Assembly: GCF_902686445.1 (NCBI RefSeq)
Contig: NC_062232.1
Location: forward strand, 87,902,932-87,966,931
From: Sciurus carolinensis
Taxonomy: Eukaryota > Chordata > Mammalia > Rodentia > Sciuridae
Direction: 5' to 3'
Length of the DNA: 64,000 nt
Made by a program: the position numbers and the translations under genes. Below the pieces are notes generated by a model. The model was not told the DNA's origin. It saw nothing but the letters and a program-made list of their open reading frames with translations, and did no database searches. Shown piece after piece: positions 10,170 through 22,000 of the stretch (positions are counted from its first letter, which is position 1; each line of letters opens with the position of its first letter).

Positions 10170-13100
10170 CCACTTATTAGCGATATCATTCTTCCTTTGG
10201 TTTTTTGAGATTGGCTTATCTCACTTAGCATGATATTCTCCAGTTTCATCCATTTGCCTGCAAATGCCATAATTTTATCATTCTTTATGGCTGAGTAATA
10301 TTCCATTGTATATATATATACCACAGTTTCTTTATCCATTCATCAATTGAAGGACATCTAGGTTGGTTCCACAATCTGGCTATTGTGAACTGAGCAGCTA
10401 TGAACATTGATGTGGCTGTATCTCTGTAATATGCTGATTTTAAGTCCTTTGGGTATAGGCCAAGGAGTGGGATAGCTGGGTCAAATGGTGGTTCCATTCC
10501 AAGTTTTCTAAGGAATCTCCATACTGCTTTCCAGAGTGGCTGCACTAATTTGCAACCCCACCAGCAATGTATGAGTGTACCTTTCTCCCCACATCCTCGA
10601 CAACACCTGTTGTTGCTTGTGTTCTTGATAATTGCCATTCTAATTGGGGTGAGATGGAATCTTAGGGTGGTTTTGATTTGCATTTCTCTTATTGCTAGAG
10701 ATGTTGAACATTTTTCCATATGTTTGTTGATTGCTTGTAGATCTTCTTCTGTGAAGTGTCTATTCATTTCCTTAGCCCATTTGTCGATTGGATTATTTGC
10801 ATTCTTGGTGTAGAGTTTTTTGAGTTCTTTATAGATTCTGGAGATTAGTGCTCTATCTGAAGTATGATTGGCAAAGATTTTCTCCCACTCTGTAGGCTCT
10901 TTCTTCGCATTGCTGATAGTTTCCTTTGCTGAGAGAAAGCTTTTTAGTTTGAATCTATCCCAGTTATTAATTCTTGCTTTATTTCTTGTGCTATGGGAGT
11001 CCTGTTGAGGAAGTCTGGTCATAAGTCGACATGTTGAAGCTCTGGACCTACTTTTTCTTCTATAAGATGCAAGGTCTCTGGTCTGATTCCGAGATCCTTA
11101 ATCCATTTTGAGTTTAGTTTCGTGCATGGTGAGAGATATGGGTTTAGTTTCATTCTGTTGCATATGGATTTCCAATTCTCCCAGCACCATTTGTTGAAGA
11201 GGCTATCTTTTCTCCATTGCATATTTTTGGCCCCTTTGTCTAGTATGAGAAAATTGTATTTATTTGGGTTTGTGTCCGTGTCCTCTATTCTGTACCATGA
11301 TCCACCTTTCTATTTTGGTACCAATACCATGCCGTTTTTGTTATTATTGCTTTGTAGTAGAGTTGAAGATCTGGTATTGCGATACCCCCTGCTTCACTCT
11401 TTCTGCCAAGGATTGCTTTAGCTATTCTGGGTTTTTTATTCTTCCAGATGAATTTCATAATTGCTTGCTCTATTTCTGTAAGGTACATCATTGGGATTTT
11501 AATTGGAATTGCATTGAATCTGTATAGCACTTTTGGTAGTATGGCCATTTTGACAATATTAATTCTGCCTATCCAAGAACATGGGAGATCTTTCCATCTT
11601 CTAAGGTTTTCGGTTTTCTTTAATTTCTTTCTTTAGTGTTCTGTAGTTCTCATTGTAGAGGTCTTTCACCTCTTTTGTGAGATTGATTCCCAAATATTTT
11701 ATTTTTTTCGAAGCTATTGTGAATGGGGTAGTTTTCCTAATTTCTCTTTCTGAAGATTCATCGCTTATGTATAAAAAGGCCTTAGATTTATGTGCATTGA
11801 TCTTATATCCCGCTACTTTACTGAATTCACTTATGAGATCTAAAAGTTTTCTGGTGGAATTTCCTGGTTCCTCTAAGTATACAATCATATCATCAGCAAA
11901 TAGGGATAGTTTGAGTTCTTCTTTTCCTATTCGTATCCCTTTAATTTCTTTGGTCTGTCTAATTGCTCTGGCTAGAGTTTCAAGGACGATATTGAATAGA
12001 AGTGGTGAAAGAGGGCATCCCTGCCTTGTTCCAGTTTTTAGAGGGAATGCTTTCAGTTTTTCACCATTTACAATGATATTAGCCCTGGGTTTAGCGTAGA
12101 TGGCCTTTACAATGTTAAGGAATGTTCCCACTATCCCTATTTTTTCTAGTGTTTTGAGCATGAAGGGGTGCTGTATTTTATCAAATGCTTTTTCTGCATC
12201 TATTGAAATAATCATGTGATTCTTGACTTTAAGTCTATTGATATGGTGAATCACATTTGTTGATTTCCTGATGTTGAACCAACCTTGCATCCCTGGGATG
12301 AAACCCACTTGATCCTGGTGCATATATTTTTAATATGTTTTTGTATGCAATTTGCTAAAATTTTGTTTAGAATTTTTGCATCGATGTTCATTAAGGATAT
12401 TGGTCTGAAATTTTCTTTCCTTGATGTGTCTCTGTCTGGTTTAGGAATCAGGGTAATATTGGCTTCATAGAATGAGTTTGGGAGAGTTCCCTCCTCTTCT
12501 ATTTTCTGGAATACTTTGAGAAGTATTGGAATGAGCTCTTCTTTAATGGTTTTGTAGAACTCGGCTGAAAACCCATCTGGTCCTGGACTTTTCTTTGTTG
12601 GTAGGCTTTTGATGACTTCTTCTATTTCATTACTTGAAATTGGTCTATTTAAATTGTGTATGTCCTCCTCGTTCGGTTTAGGCAATTCATATGTCTCTAG
12701 AAACCTGTTGACGTCTTCGAAATTTTCTATTTTGTTGGAGTATAGGTTTTCAAAATAGCTTCTAATTATGTTTTGTATTTCAGTCGTGTCTGTTGTGATA
12801 TTTCCTTGTTCATTCCGAATTTTAGTGATTTGGGTTTTCTCTCGTCTTCTCTTTATTAGTGTGGCTAAAGGTTTATCAATTTTGTTTATTTTTTCGAAGA
12901 ACCAACTATTTATTTTGTCAATTTTTTGTATTGTTTCTTTCGTTTCAATTTCGTTGATTTCAGCTCTCTCAGGTTAACTATTTCCTGTCTTCTACTACTT
13001 TTGGTGTTGGTCTGTTCCTCTTTTTCTAGGGCTTTGAGCTGTAGTGTTAGGTCATTTATTTTTTGAGTTTTACTTCTTTTATTAAATGCGCTCCATGAAA

Positions 13101-14025
13101 TAAATCTTCCTCTAAGTACTGCTTTCATAGTGTCCAAGAGATTTTGATATGATGTTTCTTTGTTCTCGTTTACCTCTAAGAATTTTTTAATTTCCTTCCT
13201 AATATCTTCTGTTATCCATTCATCATATAGTAGCATATTGTTTAATCTCCAGGTGTTGGAGTAATTTCTGTTTTTTACTCTTTCATTTATTTCTAACTTC
13301 AATCCATTATGATCTGATAGAATACAAGGTAGTGTCTCTATCTTCTTGTATTTGCTGACATTAGCTTTGTGGCATAATATATGGTCTATTTTAGAGAAGG
13401 ATCCATGTGCTGCTGAGAAGAAAGTGTATTCACTCTTGGTTGGATGGTATATTCTATAAATGTCTGTTAAATCTAAATTATTCATTGTGTTATTGAGATC
13501 TATGGTTTCTTTGTTCAATTTTTGTTTGGAAGATCTGTCCAGTGGTGAAAGAGGTGTGTTAAAATCACCTAGTATTATTGTGTTATGGTCTATTTGGTTT
13601 CTAAAATTGAGAAGGATTTGTTTAACATACATGGATGATCCACTGTTTGGGGCATAGATGTTTATGATTGTTTTATCTTGCTGATTTATGCTTCCCTTAA
13701 GCAGTATGAAATGTCCTTCTTTATCCCTTCTGACTAACTTTGGCTTGAAGTCCACATTATCTGAAATGAGGATGGATACTCCAGCTTTTTTGCTGAGCCC
13801 ATGTGCATGGTATGTTTTTCCCCATCCTTTCACCTTTAGTCTATGGGTATCTCTTTCTATGAGGTGAGTCTCTTGCAGGCAGCAAATTGTTGGATCTTTC
13901 TTTTTAATCCAATCTGCCAGTCTATGTCTTTTGATTGATGAATTCAGGCCATTAACATTCAGGGTTATTATTGAGATATGATTTGTATTCCCAGTCATTT
14001 GGTTCATATTTAAAATTTTTGACAC
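10170..14025 (-). pseudogene. L1-A ORF2 (endonuclease / reverse transcriptase), broken
   Basis: ORF2p nicks DNA and copies L1 RNA by target-primed reverse transcription. The N-terminal frame (12910-14025, 371 codons) holds a complete-looking apurinic-type endonuclease with 'NVNGLN', 'CLQETHL', 'LGDFNTPLS' and 'SDHNGLKLEI'. The frame shifts about 12.7-12.9 kb; the RT fingers-palm ('[12 protein letters not shown]', '[15 protein letters not shown]', 'FADDMIVYL') lies in 11601-12685, again in two frames. The C-terminal part (10285-11022) has the Cys-rich '[18 protein letters not shown]' segment. At least four frame changes break the protein. Catalytic residues themselves look preserved. Confidence 0.9.
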
Positions 14026-14069
14026 ATCTTGGTTCCTCCTTTATTTGACAATTCCTTTAGGATAATTCC

Positions 14070-15067
14070 TCCCTTTGCTGATTTGCTTCTTTGTTTTTTA
14101 TTTCTTCCTCATGAAATATTTTGCTGAGAATGTTCTGTAATGCTGGCTTTCTTTTTGTAAATTCTTTTAGCTTTTGTTTATCATGGAATGATTTTATTTC
14201 ATCGTCAAATCTGAAGGTAAGTTTTGCTGGGTATAAGATTCTTGGTTGGCATCCATTTTCTTTCAGAGCTTGAAAAATGTTGTTCCAGGCCCTTCTAGCT
14301 TTTAGGGTCTGGATTGAAAAATCTGCTGATATCCGTATTGGCTTCCCCTGAATGTAATTTGGTTCTTTTCTCTCACAGCCTTTAAAATTCTGTCTTCATT
14401 TTGTATGTTAGTTATTTTCATTATAATGTGCCTTGGTGTGGGTCTGTTTTAATTTTGTGTATTTGGAGTCCTATAAGCCTCTTGGACTTGATTTTCCATT
14501 TCATTCTTCAGATTTGGGAAATTTTCTGATATTATTTCTTCAAATAGATTGTTCATTTCTTTGGTTTGTTTCTCTAAGCCTTCCTCAATCCCAATAATTC
14601 TCAAATTTGTCCTTTTCATGATATCCCATAGTTCTTGGAGATTCTGTTCATGATTTCTTACCATATTCTCTGTTTGTTCAACTTTGTTTTCGAGGTTAAA
14701 TATTTTGTCTTCAATATCTGAAGTTCTGTCTTCCAGCTGTTCTATCCTATTGGTTATGCTTTCTATGGAGTTCTTAATTTGGTTTATTGTTTCCTTCATT
14801 TCAAGGATTTCTGTTTGGTTTTTTTTCAATATCTCTAACTTTATTGAAATGATCTTTTGCTTCCTGAATTTGCTCTGTTAACTGTCGATTGGTACGATCG
14901 TTCAATGCCTGCATTTGCTCTTTCATCTCATCATTTGCTTCCCTAATCATTTTAATTATGTATATCCTGAACTCCCTTTCTGTCATTTCTTCTGCCATGC
15001 TGTCATTGGATTTTATTGATGTAACATCTAGATTTGTTTGGGGCATTTTCTTCCCTTGTTTTCTCAT
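14070..15067 (-). pseudogene. L1-A ORF1 (RNA-binding chaperone), broken
   Basis: ORF1p is the trimeric coiled-coil RNA-binding protein of the L1 particle. The start codon at 15067 opens 'MRKQGKKMPQTNL'; residues about 20-85 are followed after a frame shift near 14810-14829 by a heptad-rich coiled coil ('IKNSIESITNRIEQLEDR') in 14449-14829 and then, in yet another frame, by the RRM/C-terminal domain region to about 14070. The first break falls at a T homopolymer. Confidence 0.85.
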
Positions 15068-16767
15068 ATTGTTCAGGAATCAGTGGGTCATTAAGATATT
15101 GCAGATTTCCTCTTTTGACTTATAATATCCCTGAAGATTGCTAGTATATCCCCTCTTATCCTTCAGTAGCCTGAAGTCTTGGAGGAAGTTGATAATGCGG
15201 AGCTCCACGAAGAAGCTGCCTCTCTAGGGGTGGTGACCCTCAGGTGGCGTATATTCCCTGCTAGTGGGCAGAGGTGCCTCCACTTGTTGACCAATGGTCA
15301 TCCAATGGGGAACTAGACTGAGGGCTGAGGCAAGGCCTGTTTGTGCCTGTGTCTCTGGTTTTACCGTCCCTGTGGGAAAACCTCTCCCGGCCGGGAAGAC
15401 TCACTAGGTGGGGACGTCTCGCTGGTCAGTTCCCCTCCTAGAGGTTCCCCTCAGTCCACAACTACTGCCTGGGCTGGGCTGTCTTCCTCTGCAACGATCC
15501 CAGGGACCCGGACCTACGTCCTGGGCATGGGAGCCTCACCCTTCGCAGGCGAGTCTCCTTAGGCTGCCTCTCCCAGAGAATCTGCCCGCAGCCCTGGAAA
15601 CTTCGCTCCGCCCCTAGGCGTGGCTCTGTGCGGCTCTTCCAGCACGAAGCCACCTAGCTCCTGGGACCCTGCTCTGCACCAATCTCCTGGCTATGCAGCC
15701 CCTCCTCTGAGCCACCACCTGGAGCCCCGTACAATAGCTCCAAGACCCAGAGACCCGCCACACACCTCCTCCTCCGGACAGCCGCCCGGTTTCCGACGCA
15801 GTCACTAAGAGTCCAAGCAACTCACTTCGGGTCTCCTCCTCCCGCCAACCACCCGTAGCCCTAGGCAGTCACTCCAAGTCCAAGTGACCCGTCCTGTTCC
15901 TCCTCCTCCTCCTCGGGGTAGCCCCCTGGGTGTTCAGGAGCGGTGGCTCCGAGACCAAGTGACCCACCACGCTCCTCCTCCAGGCGGGCCACCAGTGTTC
16001 AGGAGCGTTCGCTTTTAGTCCAATCAACTCACCACTCGCCTCCTCCTCTGGCAACCACCTGTGGCTCTGATGCAGTCACTCCTAGACCAAGCGTCCCACT
16101 GCTCTCCTCCTCCAGGCAGACCACCGGTGTTCTGGGGCAGTCGTTCTGAGTTCAAACAGCTCGCCACGCAGCTCCTCCTCTGGCAACTGCCTGTGGCTCT
16201 GATGCAGTCACTCCTAGGTCAAGCAACCCGCCGTGCTCCTCCTCTTCCTCCGGGCAGTCCCCGGTGTTCAGGAGCGTTCGCTCTAAGTTCAAACAGCTCA
16301 CCACGCAGCTCCTCCTCTGGCAACTGCCTGTGGTTCTGATGCAGTCACTCCTAGACCAAGCGACCCGCCGGGCTTCTCCTCTTCCTCCGGGCAACCCCCT
16401 GGTGTTCAGGAGCGGTCAGTCTGAGTCCAAACAGCTCGCCACGCAGCTCCTCCTCAGGCAGCCGCCTGGAGCCCCAGTGGTTGCTCCGAGTCCAAGCGCT
16501 ATGCTGAGCCGCCTCCTCTCTGATGATCCCAGTTGTCTGTGTTTACCGCTCCAGCGGGGGGAGGAGCATCTCGCCGAGCAACTCTACTTCACAAAGTTCC
16601 CTGCGTTCCGGGGCTACCGCCCCATCCGGGACACCTCCCCAATGGGAGAGACTCACCCGGCGGCTTTGAGTTGGTCCCAAGTCTCTCACTATCTCCTCTT
16701 TTGAATCTTGCGTCCTGGAGCAACGTGAAATGCAGCCGCCCTCTAGTCCGCCATCTTGGCCCGCCCC
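15068..16767 (-). promoter_or_regulatory. L1-A 5' UTR with tandem monomers
   Basis: About 1.7 kb, CpG- and GC-rich in contrast to the AT-rich surroundings. Between about 16068 and 16470 it contains roughly three tandem ~133-bp monomers, each made of two related halves of about 67 bp ('agaccaagcgacccgcc' half and 'tcaaacagctcgccacgcag' half). In mouse L1 tandem 5' monomers act as the promoter; by analogy these could too. The YY1-type motif sits at the very 5' end. The region also carries an antisense reading frame (separate entry). Confidence 0.8.
15294..15617 (+). pseudogene. Antisense 5'-UTR reading frame of L1-A, one stop
   Basis: Starting at the ATG at 15294 (text 'accaatggtcatccaatgg') the frame reads MVIQWGTRLRAEARP... 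and meets TAG at 15405-15407, then stays open to 15617 in the same frame. The same ATG and frame occur in L1-B, L1-C and L1-D. It runs opposite to L1 transcription, ending inside the 5' UTR. Function unknown. Confidence 0.4.
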
Positions 16768-16780
16768 TAGAAGTGATTTT

Positions 16781-17854
16781 AAGACAGCAAAGCATTTGGG
16801 CAGTGGCATGAGTATTACTGGCTGCTTTTAATAAAATTTACAATGAGAATTGGGAACAAAAAGAAGCAAAGTAGAAATATTTGAAAAATTTGAAGCTTGA
16901 CTACAAAAGGAACACTTGTAAATGTGTGGTCAGAGAAGGTGTTTTGCTCCAGGACAATGGGAAAGATACTTCAAGAGCATCTTAGGAGATGCAGAAATAA
17001 AAATTTGTTTCAAAGACTTTTGAAATAGAGCTCTAGGATTCCCTATGTGCCCCAAAGTGCCTAGGGATTCGTTTTCCCATGGTCAGCCAATAAGGCACTA
17101 AGAGACCATTGAAAGTTTGTGGTTCAAGCAGGCCCAAATAGAGCTTACTCTGCTGGCAGACGTTGGCATTATTCATGTGTTGCTGGTTTTTGTCATGCAT
17201 AATGCAAGAGTTATAGGGTCATGGGGATGACTTCTGAGATTTCAAAGGAAACTCTAGGAGGCCAGTTGGTGTATTACAGGTTCGGTGCCACTGCAAATAG
17301 TTCCTGTCAGGCGAATGAGTGGGTTGTTAAGAGTGAAACCAAAATTACAGTGGAGACCCCAATAAGATAGAGATACCAGTGGTATGGAATGCTTCACAAG
17401 GGAAGCTGCAGGCAGCATGCAAAATCCTCCCAATAGAGAAGCCATGCAGGCTGCAGCCAGCAAAGCCATAGAGGCAGGGATGCTCAAGGCCATACAAGCC
17501 TACATTCCATCATAATGTGCTCTGGATGCTGGACATGGAGATTTATGATTTAACATTTACCCTACAGAATTTTAGTCTTGTTTTGGTTTGATTTCTACTT
17601 GCTATTTTCCTGTTCCTCCCTTTTGGAATAAAAATGTATCCCATGTACCTGTTCCATCACTCATCTTCAAGGTATGTAACTTGATTTTTATTTTTAAGGG
17701 GCTCACAGTTGAGTTAATATTGAGTCTTAGAGGGTACTGTAGACTTGGACTTTTAAGCAATGCTGAAACAGTTAAGACTTTGTGACTGTGGGTATGGACT
17801 TAATGTATTTTGCATTGTGAGATGGATGTGAATCTTTGGGAGCAAGAAACAGAA
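16781..17854 (+). mobile_element. MaLR internal region, right part
   Basis: Continuation of the MaLR internal sequence after L1-A: it ends with 'actttgtgactgtgggtatg' and 'gcattgtgagatggatgtgaa', the usual run-in to a MaLR 3' LTR. No coding frame of substance. Small ORFs are chance. Confidence 0.65.
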
Positions 17855-18112
17855 TGCTTTATTTTGGATCTTAAAGATCTCAAAGGCTTATGTTTCTACT
17901 TGGCCCTATTGGGAGGTGGTAGAACCTTTAAGAGGTAGTCCTATTGGGGTGGTGTTTAGGTCCTGCCACACTCTTTTATTATGACATGCTGCAGGTTCAA
18001 AGCAACAGGGCATCTTATTATGTCCTTAAAACTTTAGAACTGTTAAGCAAAAGAAAACTTTTATAAGTTGATTATCTCAGGTATTTTTATAATAAGAGAA
18101 AGCTATTTCACA
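17855..18112 (+). repeat. 3' LTR of the MaLR provirus
   Basis: Begins 'tgctttattttggatctt', carries 'ggtagaacctttaagagg', 'gcaggttcaaagcaacagg' and 'gattatctcaggtattttt' and ends '...ctatttcaca' followed by the 5-bp duplication GTGAA at 18113-18117. It is shorter than its partner at 9229-9534 (about 258 against 306 bp) and clearly diverged from it, which points to an old insertion. Confidence 0.7.
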
Positions 18113-18290
18113 GTGAACATACATATTATTCCCTACTAAGCCAGAATGTAGTTTAAGGCCACAAGGAAATTTAGACTAATTTGCTGATCTTCTATAGCTC
18201 ATGCCATCTCATTAACTTTGGTAGCTAAAGTTAATGGGATGTCCCTGACCACTTGACCACTGTCTCTAGAGTGTGGACACTGATGCCAGA

Positions 18291-18740
18291 TGTTAGGCCA
18301 GATGTTAGGCCAGATGTTAGGGGCAGTTTTGGTTCGTCGATAACTCCCAGAAAAACACTCCGCAGATACAGGTCCCACAGGAGGAACTTTTTATTTTATG
18401 CGGACGAATTGTGCCCGCTCGGGGGAAAGGGGAAAGAAAAAGAAGAAAATGGCGCAGGGTTTCTTCTCAGATATTGGAATTTCGTGGGCTGGGAGGAACC
18501 AATCGCGGAGGAGAATTATTACAGACTGACTGATGGACCGATGACATATTAGAACGTAATGTGGGAGGCAGGAAGGTTACAGCAACGTAAGCTGGAAATT
18601 CCTGTAACGGGAGAGGCGGGCGTAATGGCAGATTGACAGGTGGGTTGGGAGACTGGGTTCCTGTAACGGGAGAGGCGGGTGTATCGCAGATTGACAGGTG
18701 GTTCCTGTAGTGGGAGAGAAAGGTGGCTTTATACCTAACA
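18291..18740 (-). repeat. 3' LTR of the class-I ERV (minus strand)
   Basis: Bounded by TGTTAGG...CCTAACA. Compared over the 426-bp core 18315-18740 it differs from the 5' LTR at roughly 17 positions by eye (about 4 percent), many of them CpG-type transitions. On the plus-strand left edge it has the 12-bp unit TGTTAGGCCAGA twice before the core, where the 5' LTR has one. On the minus strand it shows an AATAAA, an ATTGG (inverted CCAAT) box, a 'GCGCCATTTTC' YY1-like site and U3 direct repeats. CCAGA at 18286-18290 matches CCAGA at 25174-25178. Confidence 0.9.
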
Positions 18741-18760
18741 TTCCCCCATTTCCTTTTTTA
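18741..18760 (-). promoter_or_regulatory. Polypurine tract of the class-I ERV
   Basis: On the minus strand 'AAAAAAGGAAATGGGGGAA' directly precedes the TG of the 3' LTR, the expected position of the plus-strand primer for reverse transcription. Confidence 0.85.
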
Positions 18761-19059
18761 TAAAAAAAAAAAAATTTTTTTTGTTGGGTACATGGATGAA
18801 GGTCAGTCTTCTGTAATTACTTCCTGCTGGGTGTGGACGTAGAGCTGGTATCATTGTGGCAGGAAGAACTGGAGACTTGATAGTTTCTCTGGAGGCATAT
18901 CTGCAGCCAGGCTCCAATTTTTTGTGAGATCCTGATATTTCTGCAATACAAGTTGATTAATTGACATGGAAGTAAAGACAGGGGGCTCCCCTCTTCGGCT
19001 GGCATTCTATTGGAAAGAAAATTCAGTGGTTAGGAAAATTGTAAGCAGGGCTCCAGTCC
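18761..19059 (-). other. Short spacer where env would be
   Basis: About 300 bp between the pol stop and the polypurine tract. No signal peptide, furin-type site, immunosuppressive-type segment or transmembrane anchor frame is visible. Either env was deleted in the lineage or this family propagates without one. Confidence 0.6.
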
Positions 19060-22000
19060 TCATGGCTGGGCATGGTTGTCTAGTATCGTCTGGCTCCCAA
19101 TTTCTGGAATGGGAGGAAGGGTGGAGGGCTTCATGATCTTCAGTCTGAGACAAAGGGGTCCCACAGGAGTGGCTGAGTATCGGTTGGAAGAAGCCTGTGG
19201 ATTAGGAGCTGGAGAAGGGTTAGTGGACCGAGAATAGAGCTTAACCTGAGAAATGTTCAGCCATCCTGGTAGATTTTGTACCTTGACAGCTGTTGGTGTG
19301 GTTAGGATCACTGTATGGGGTCCCTGCCACTTGGGAGATAGAGGGATTGTAGCTTCCTGAGGAGGAGAAATAAGAACTTGGTCTCCTATTTGAAGAGGTT
19401 GGGTAAGGAGGCCAGATAAAGGTTTGGGTAGGGTGGAGTCAGCATAACCCCATAGAAATGCTCGAATGTGATTTAGGAGAGGAATGGATATTTGAGAAGG
19501 AAGAAGGGAAGGAAGGGGCACTATTCCAGGTGGCAGGATGGGACGACCGTACATTAACTCAAAAGGGGAAATATTAGTTGGTTTCTTTGGGAGTGAGCGA
19601 AGACGCAGAAGAGCAAGGGGCAGGAGTTTAACCCAGTCGAGGTGAAGTTCTAAAGAGAGCTTGGTTAAAACATTTTTAAGAGTTCGGTTTGCTCTTTCTA
19701 CTTTGCCTGATGACTTTGGGTGAAAAGGAATGTGGAAATGCCAAGGGACCCCGAGAGCCTTGGCAAGTTGTTGGGTGACTTGGGAAATGAATTCAGGTTC
19801 ATTATCTGACTGGAAGGAAGTAGGCACTCCAAAGCGAGGGATGATTTCATGAAGGATGAAGGTAGAGACAGTTATTGCCCTTTTGTTGGAGGTGGGGATG
19901 GCTTCAATCCATCCTGAGAAGGTGTCTATCATAACCAATAAGTATTTAGACTTTCTTACTGTGGGCATGTGAGTGAAGTCAAGCTGCCAGTCTACCCCTG
20001 GAATGGTGCCACGGGCTTGGTGAGTTGGAAAAATGGGGGGCCTGACAGCTGTAGGATTTGTTCGCAGGCAGACTTCACATGAGGAGGAGAGTTCCTTTAG
20101 AAATGAGATATCAGAGGAGGACAGTTGCAGATGAGTTTTAGCAAATTGTAAGAGTGAAGAAAGGTTGGGGTGAAACAGACGATGGAGATAAGAAAGTATT
20201 TCCCTGTTGGGGGGTGGTGAAGGCAAAGGATTATGGAGAGCCATAATAGGGGCTGGCCTGGACGAGAGGGCAGCCCTTTTAGCCTCCTCATCTGCCTTGT
20301 TATTATCTGAAGAGATGAATGATTGATGTGTTTGATGGGTTCTGCAATGTACAAGGCCTATAGTTGCTGGGAGGTGAACAACCTCAAGGAGTTTTAGAAT
20401 GTAACTAGAGTTGGTGATGGAGTTTTCTCTTGTAGTAAGAAGGCCTCTCTCTTTCCAGATAGCAGCATGAGAGAGGATAATGTGAAAAGCATATTTGGAG
20501 TCAGTGTAGACTGTGAGGGATTCTCCCTTTGCGAGAGTGAATGCGCGGGTAAGGCCAATTAGTTCCACCTGTTGATTGGTAGTGTTGTTGGGTAGTGGTC
20601 CTGACTCTATTACCTTTTTAAGAGAGACAATGGCATATCCAGCTCGACGGATTCCTTTATGGAGAAATGAGCTTCCATCAGTGAACCATACGAAAGTAGG
20701 GTTGCGTAGAGCTCCTTCCTGGACATTAGAGGGGTAGGAAAGTAACTCTTCCAGGGTCTCAAGGCAGCTGTGGGTTGCAGAAGCATGTATATTGGAAGGT
20801 AGGGGTAAGAGGGTGGCTGGATTTAGAGGAGAGTATGTTTTGAAGGAAATTGAAGAGTCCTCAATAAGAGCAGTTTGTAAGGTTAACACCCAACAGGGTG
20901 GTAGCATTTGCAGACCTTTATAAGTAAGAAGCTTAGACAGATGACGAGGAGAGTGCACTTCAGTGGGAGCCCCGAAAGAAAGTTTTTTTGATTCCTGAAT
21001 TAAGACAAATGCTGCTGCTAATACTCTAAGACATGGTGCCCAGCCCCTTATAGTGGGGTCTAACCTCTTTGACAGGTATGCTATTGGTCCAAAAGTGGGA
21101 CCAAACATGTGTCCTAAGACCCCCAGGGCGAACCCACTTTTCTCGGAGACAAACAGGTAGAATAGTTTGGTTAAGTCAGGGAGATGTAGGGCTGGGGCTT
21201 GAAGAAGGGCTTTCCTTAAGATCTGGAAAGGGGCTTTCACTGTGTTGAGGAGAGGTTCAGTGGGAGTACCCTTTGAAGCCTCATATAGGGGAGCTGCTAG
21301 GATGGAAAAATTGGGGATCCAGGATCGTAAATATCCTGCTAATCCCAAAAAGAAAAGGATTTCTTCTTTGGTGGATGGAGCAGGCATGTCCTGTATTTAT
21401 GCTTTTCTCTCTACAGTGATGGCTTTAAATCCAGGTGAGAGGCTGACACCTAAGTAAACAACCTGAGGCTGGGAAAGTTGCACTTTTGCTGGAGAAACTC
21501 TATAACCCCTGTCAGCCAGAAAGTTTAAAAGCTTAATTTTGTCCCTTTGGGAGTCCTCAAGAGAGGGGCTACATAGAAGAAGATCATCAACATACTATAA
21601 AAGAAAGGAGGAAATGAATGTGAGAGAAGCAAGATCCTGAGATAATGTTTGGCCAAAGAGATGAGGACTGTCTCAGAAACCCTGTGGGAGAACTGTCCAG
21701 GTCAGTTGAGAAGAAACTTGAGTGAAAGGGTCAGTCCAAGTAAAAGCAAAGAGATCCTGTGAATCAGGGTGAAGTGGGACAATAAAAAATGCATCCTTTA
21801 AATCTAGCACTGAAAAGTACGTGGTAGAAGAAGGGATAGAAGAAAGTAGGGTGTAAGGATTGGATACAATGGGAAAGATGAGGACCACTGCTGAGTTAAT
21901 GATGCAGAGGTCTTGCACTAGACGGTAAGATTCATTAGATTTCTTAACAACCAGGATGGGAGTGTTATAAGGCGAGTTGGCAGGGCACAGGAAGCCTTTC

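Larger units (their letters stand above)
9915..16767 (-). mobile_element. Full-length L1 retrotransposon (L1-A), minus strand, inserted in the MaLR provirus
   Basis: About 6.85 kb with every L1 part: poly-A tail at the left edge, 3' UTR with a G-rich (here C-rich) tract near 10.03-10.15 kb, ORF2, ORF1, a GC-rich 5' UTR with tandem monomers, and a 5' terminus at 16767 where the minus strand reads 'GGCCAAGATGGCGGACTAG', an L1-type YY1 promoter site. Target duplication 'tagaagtgatttt' is exact at 9902-9914 and 16768-16780. ORF1 and ORF2 carry several frame breaks, so this copy is not autonomous now. Confidence 0.95.

Noticed and set aside
11122..13657. Plus-strand frames of 65-140 codons through L1-A
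   Set aside because: All are antisense shadows of ORF2; they recur at the same places in L1-C for that reason.
16061..16470. Regularly spaced repeats that could suggest a CRISPR-like array
   Set aside because: Mammalian context, repeat units are contiguous without unique spacers, and they lie inside an L1 5' UTR.
18735..19005. Short minus-strand frames after ERV pol considered as an env remnant
   Set aside because: 60-62 codons, no signal peptide, cleavage site or membrane anchor, and no similarity I can recognise.
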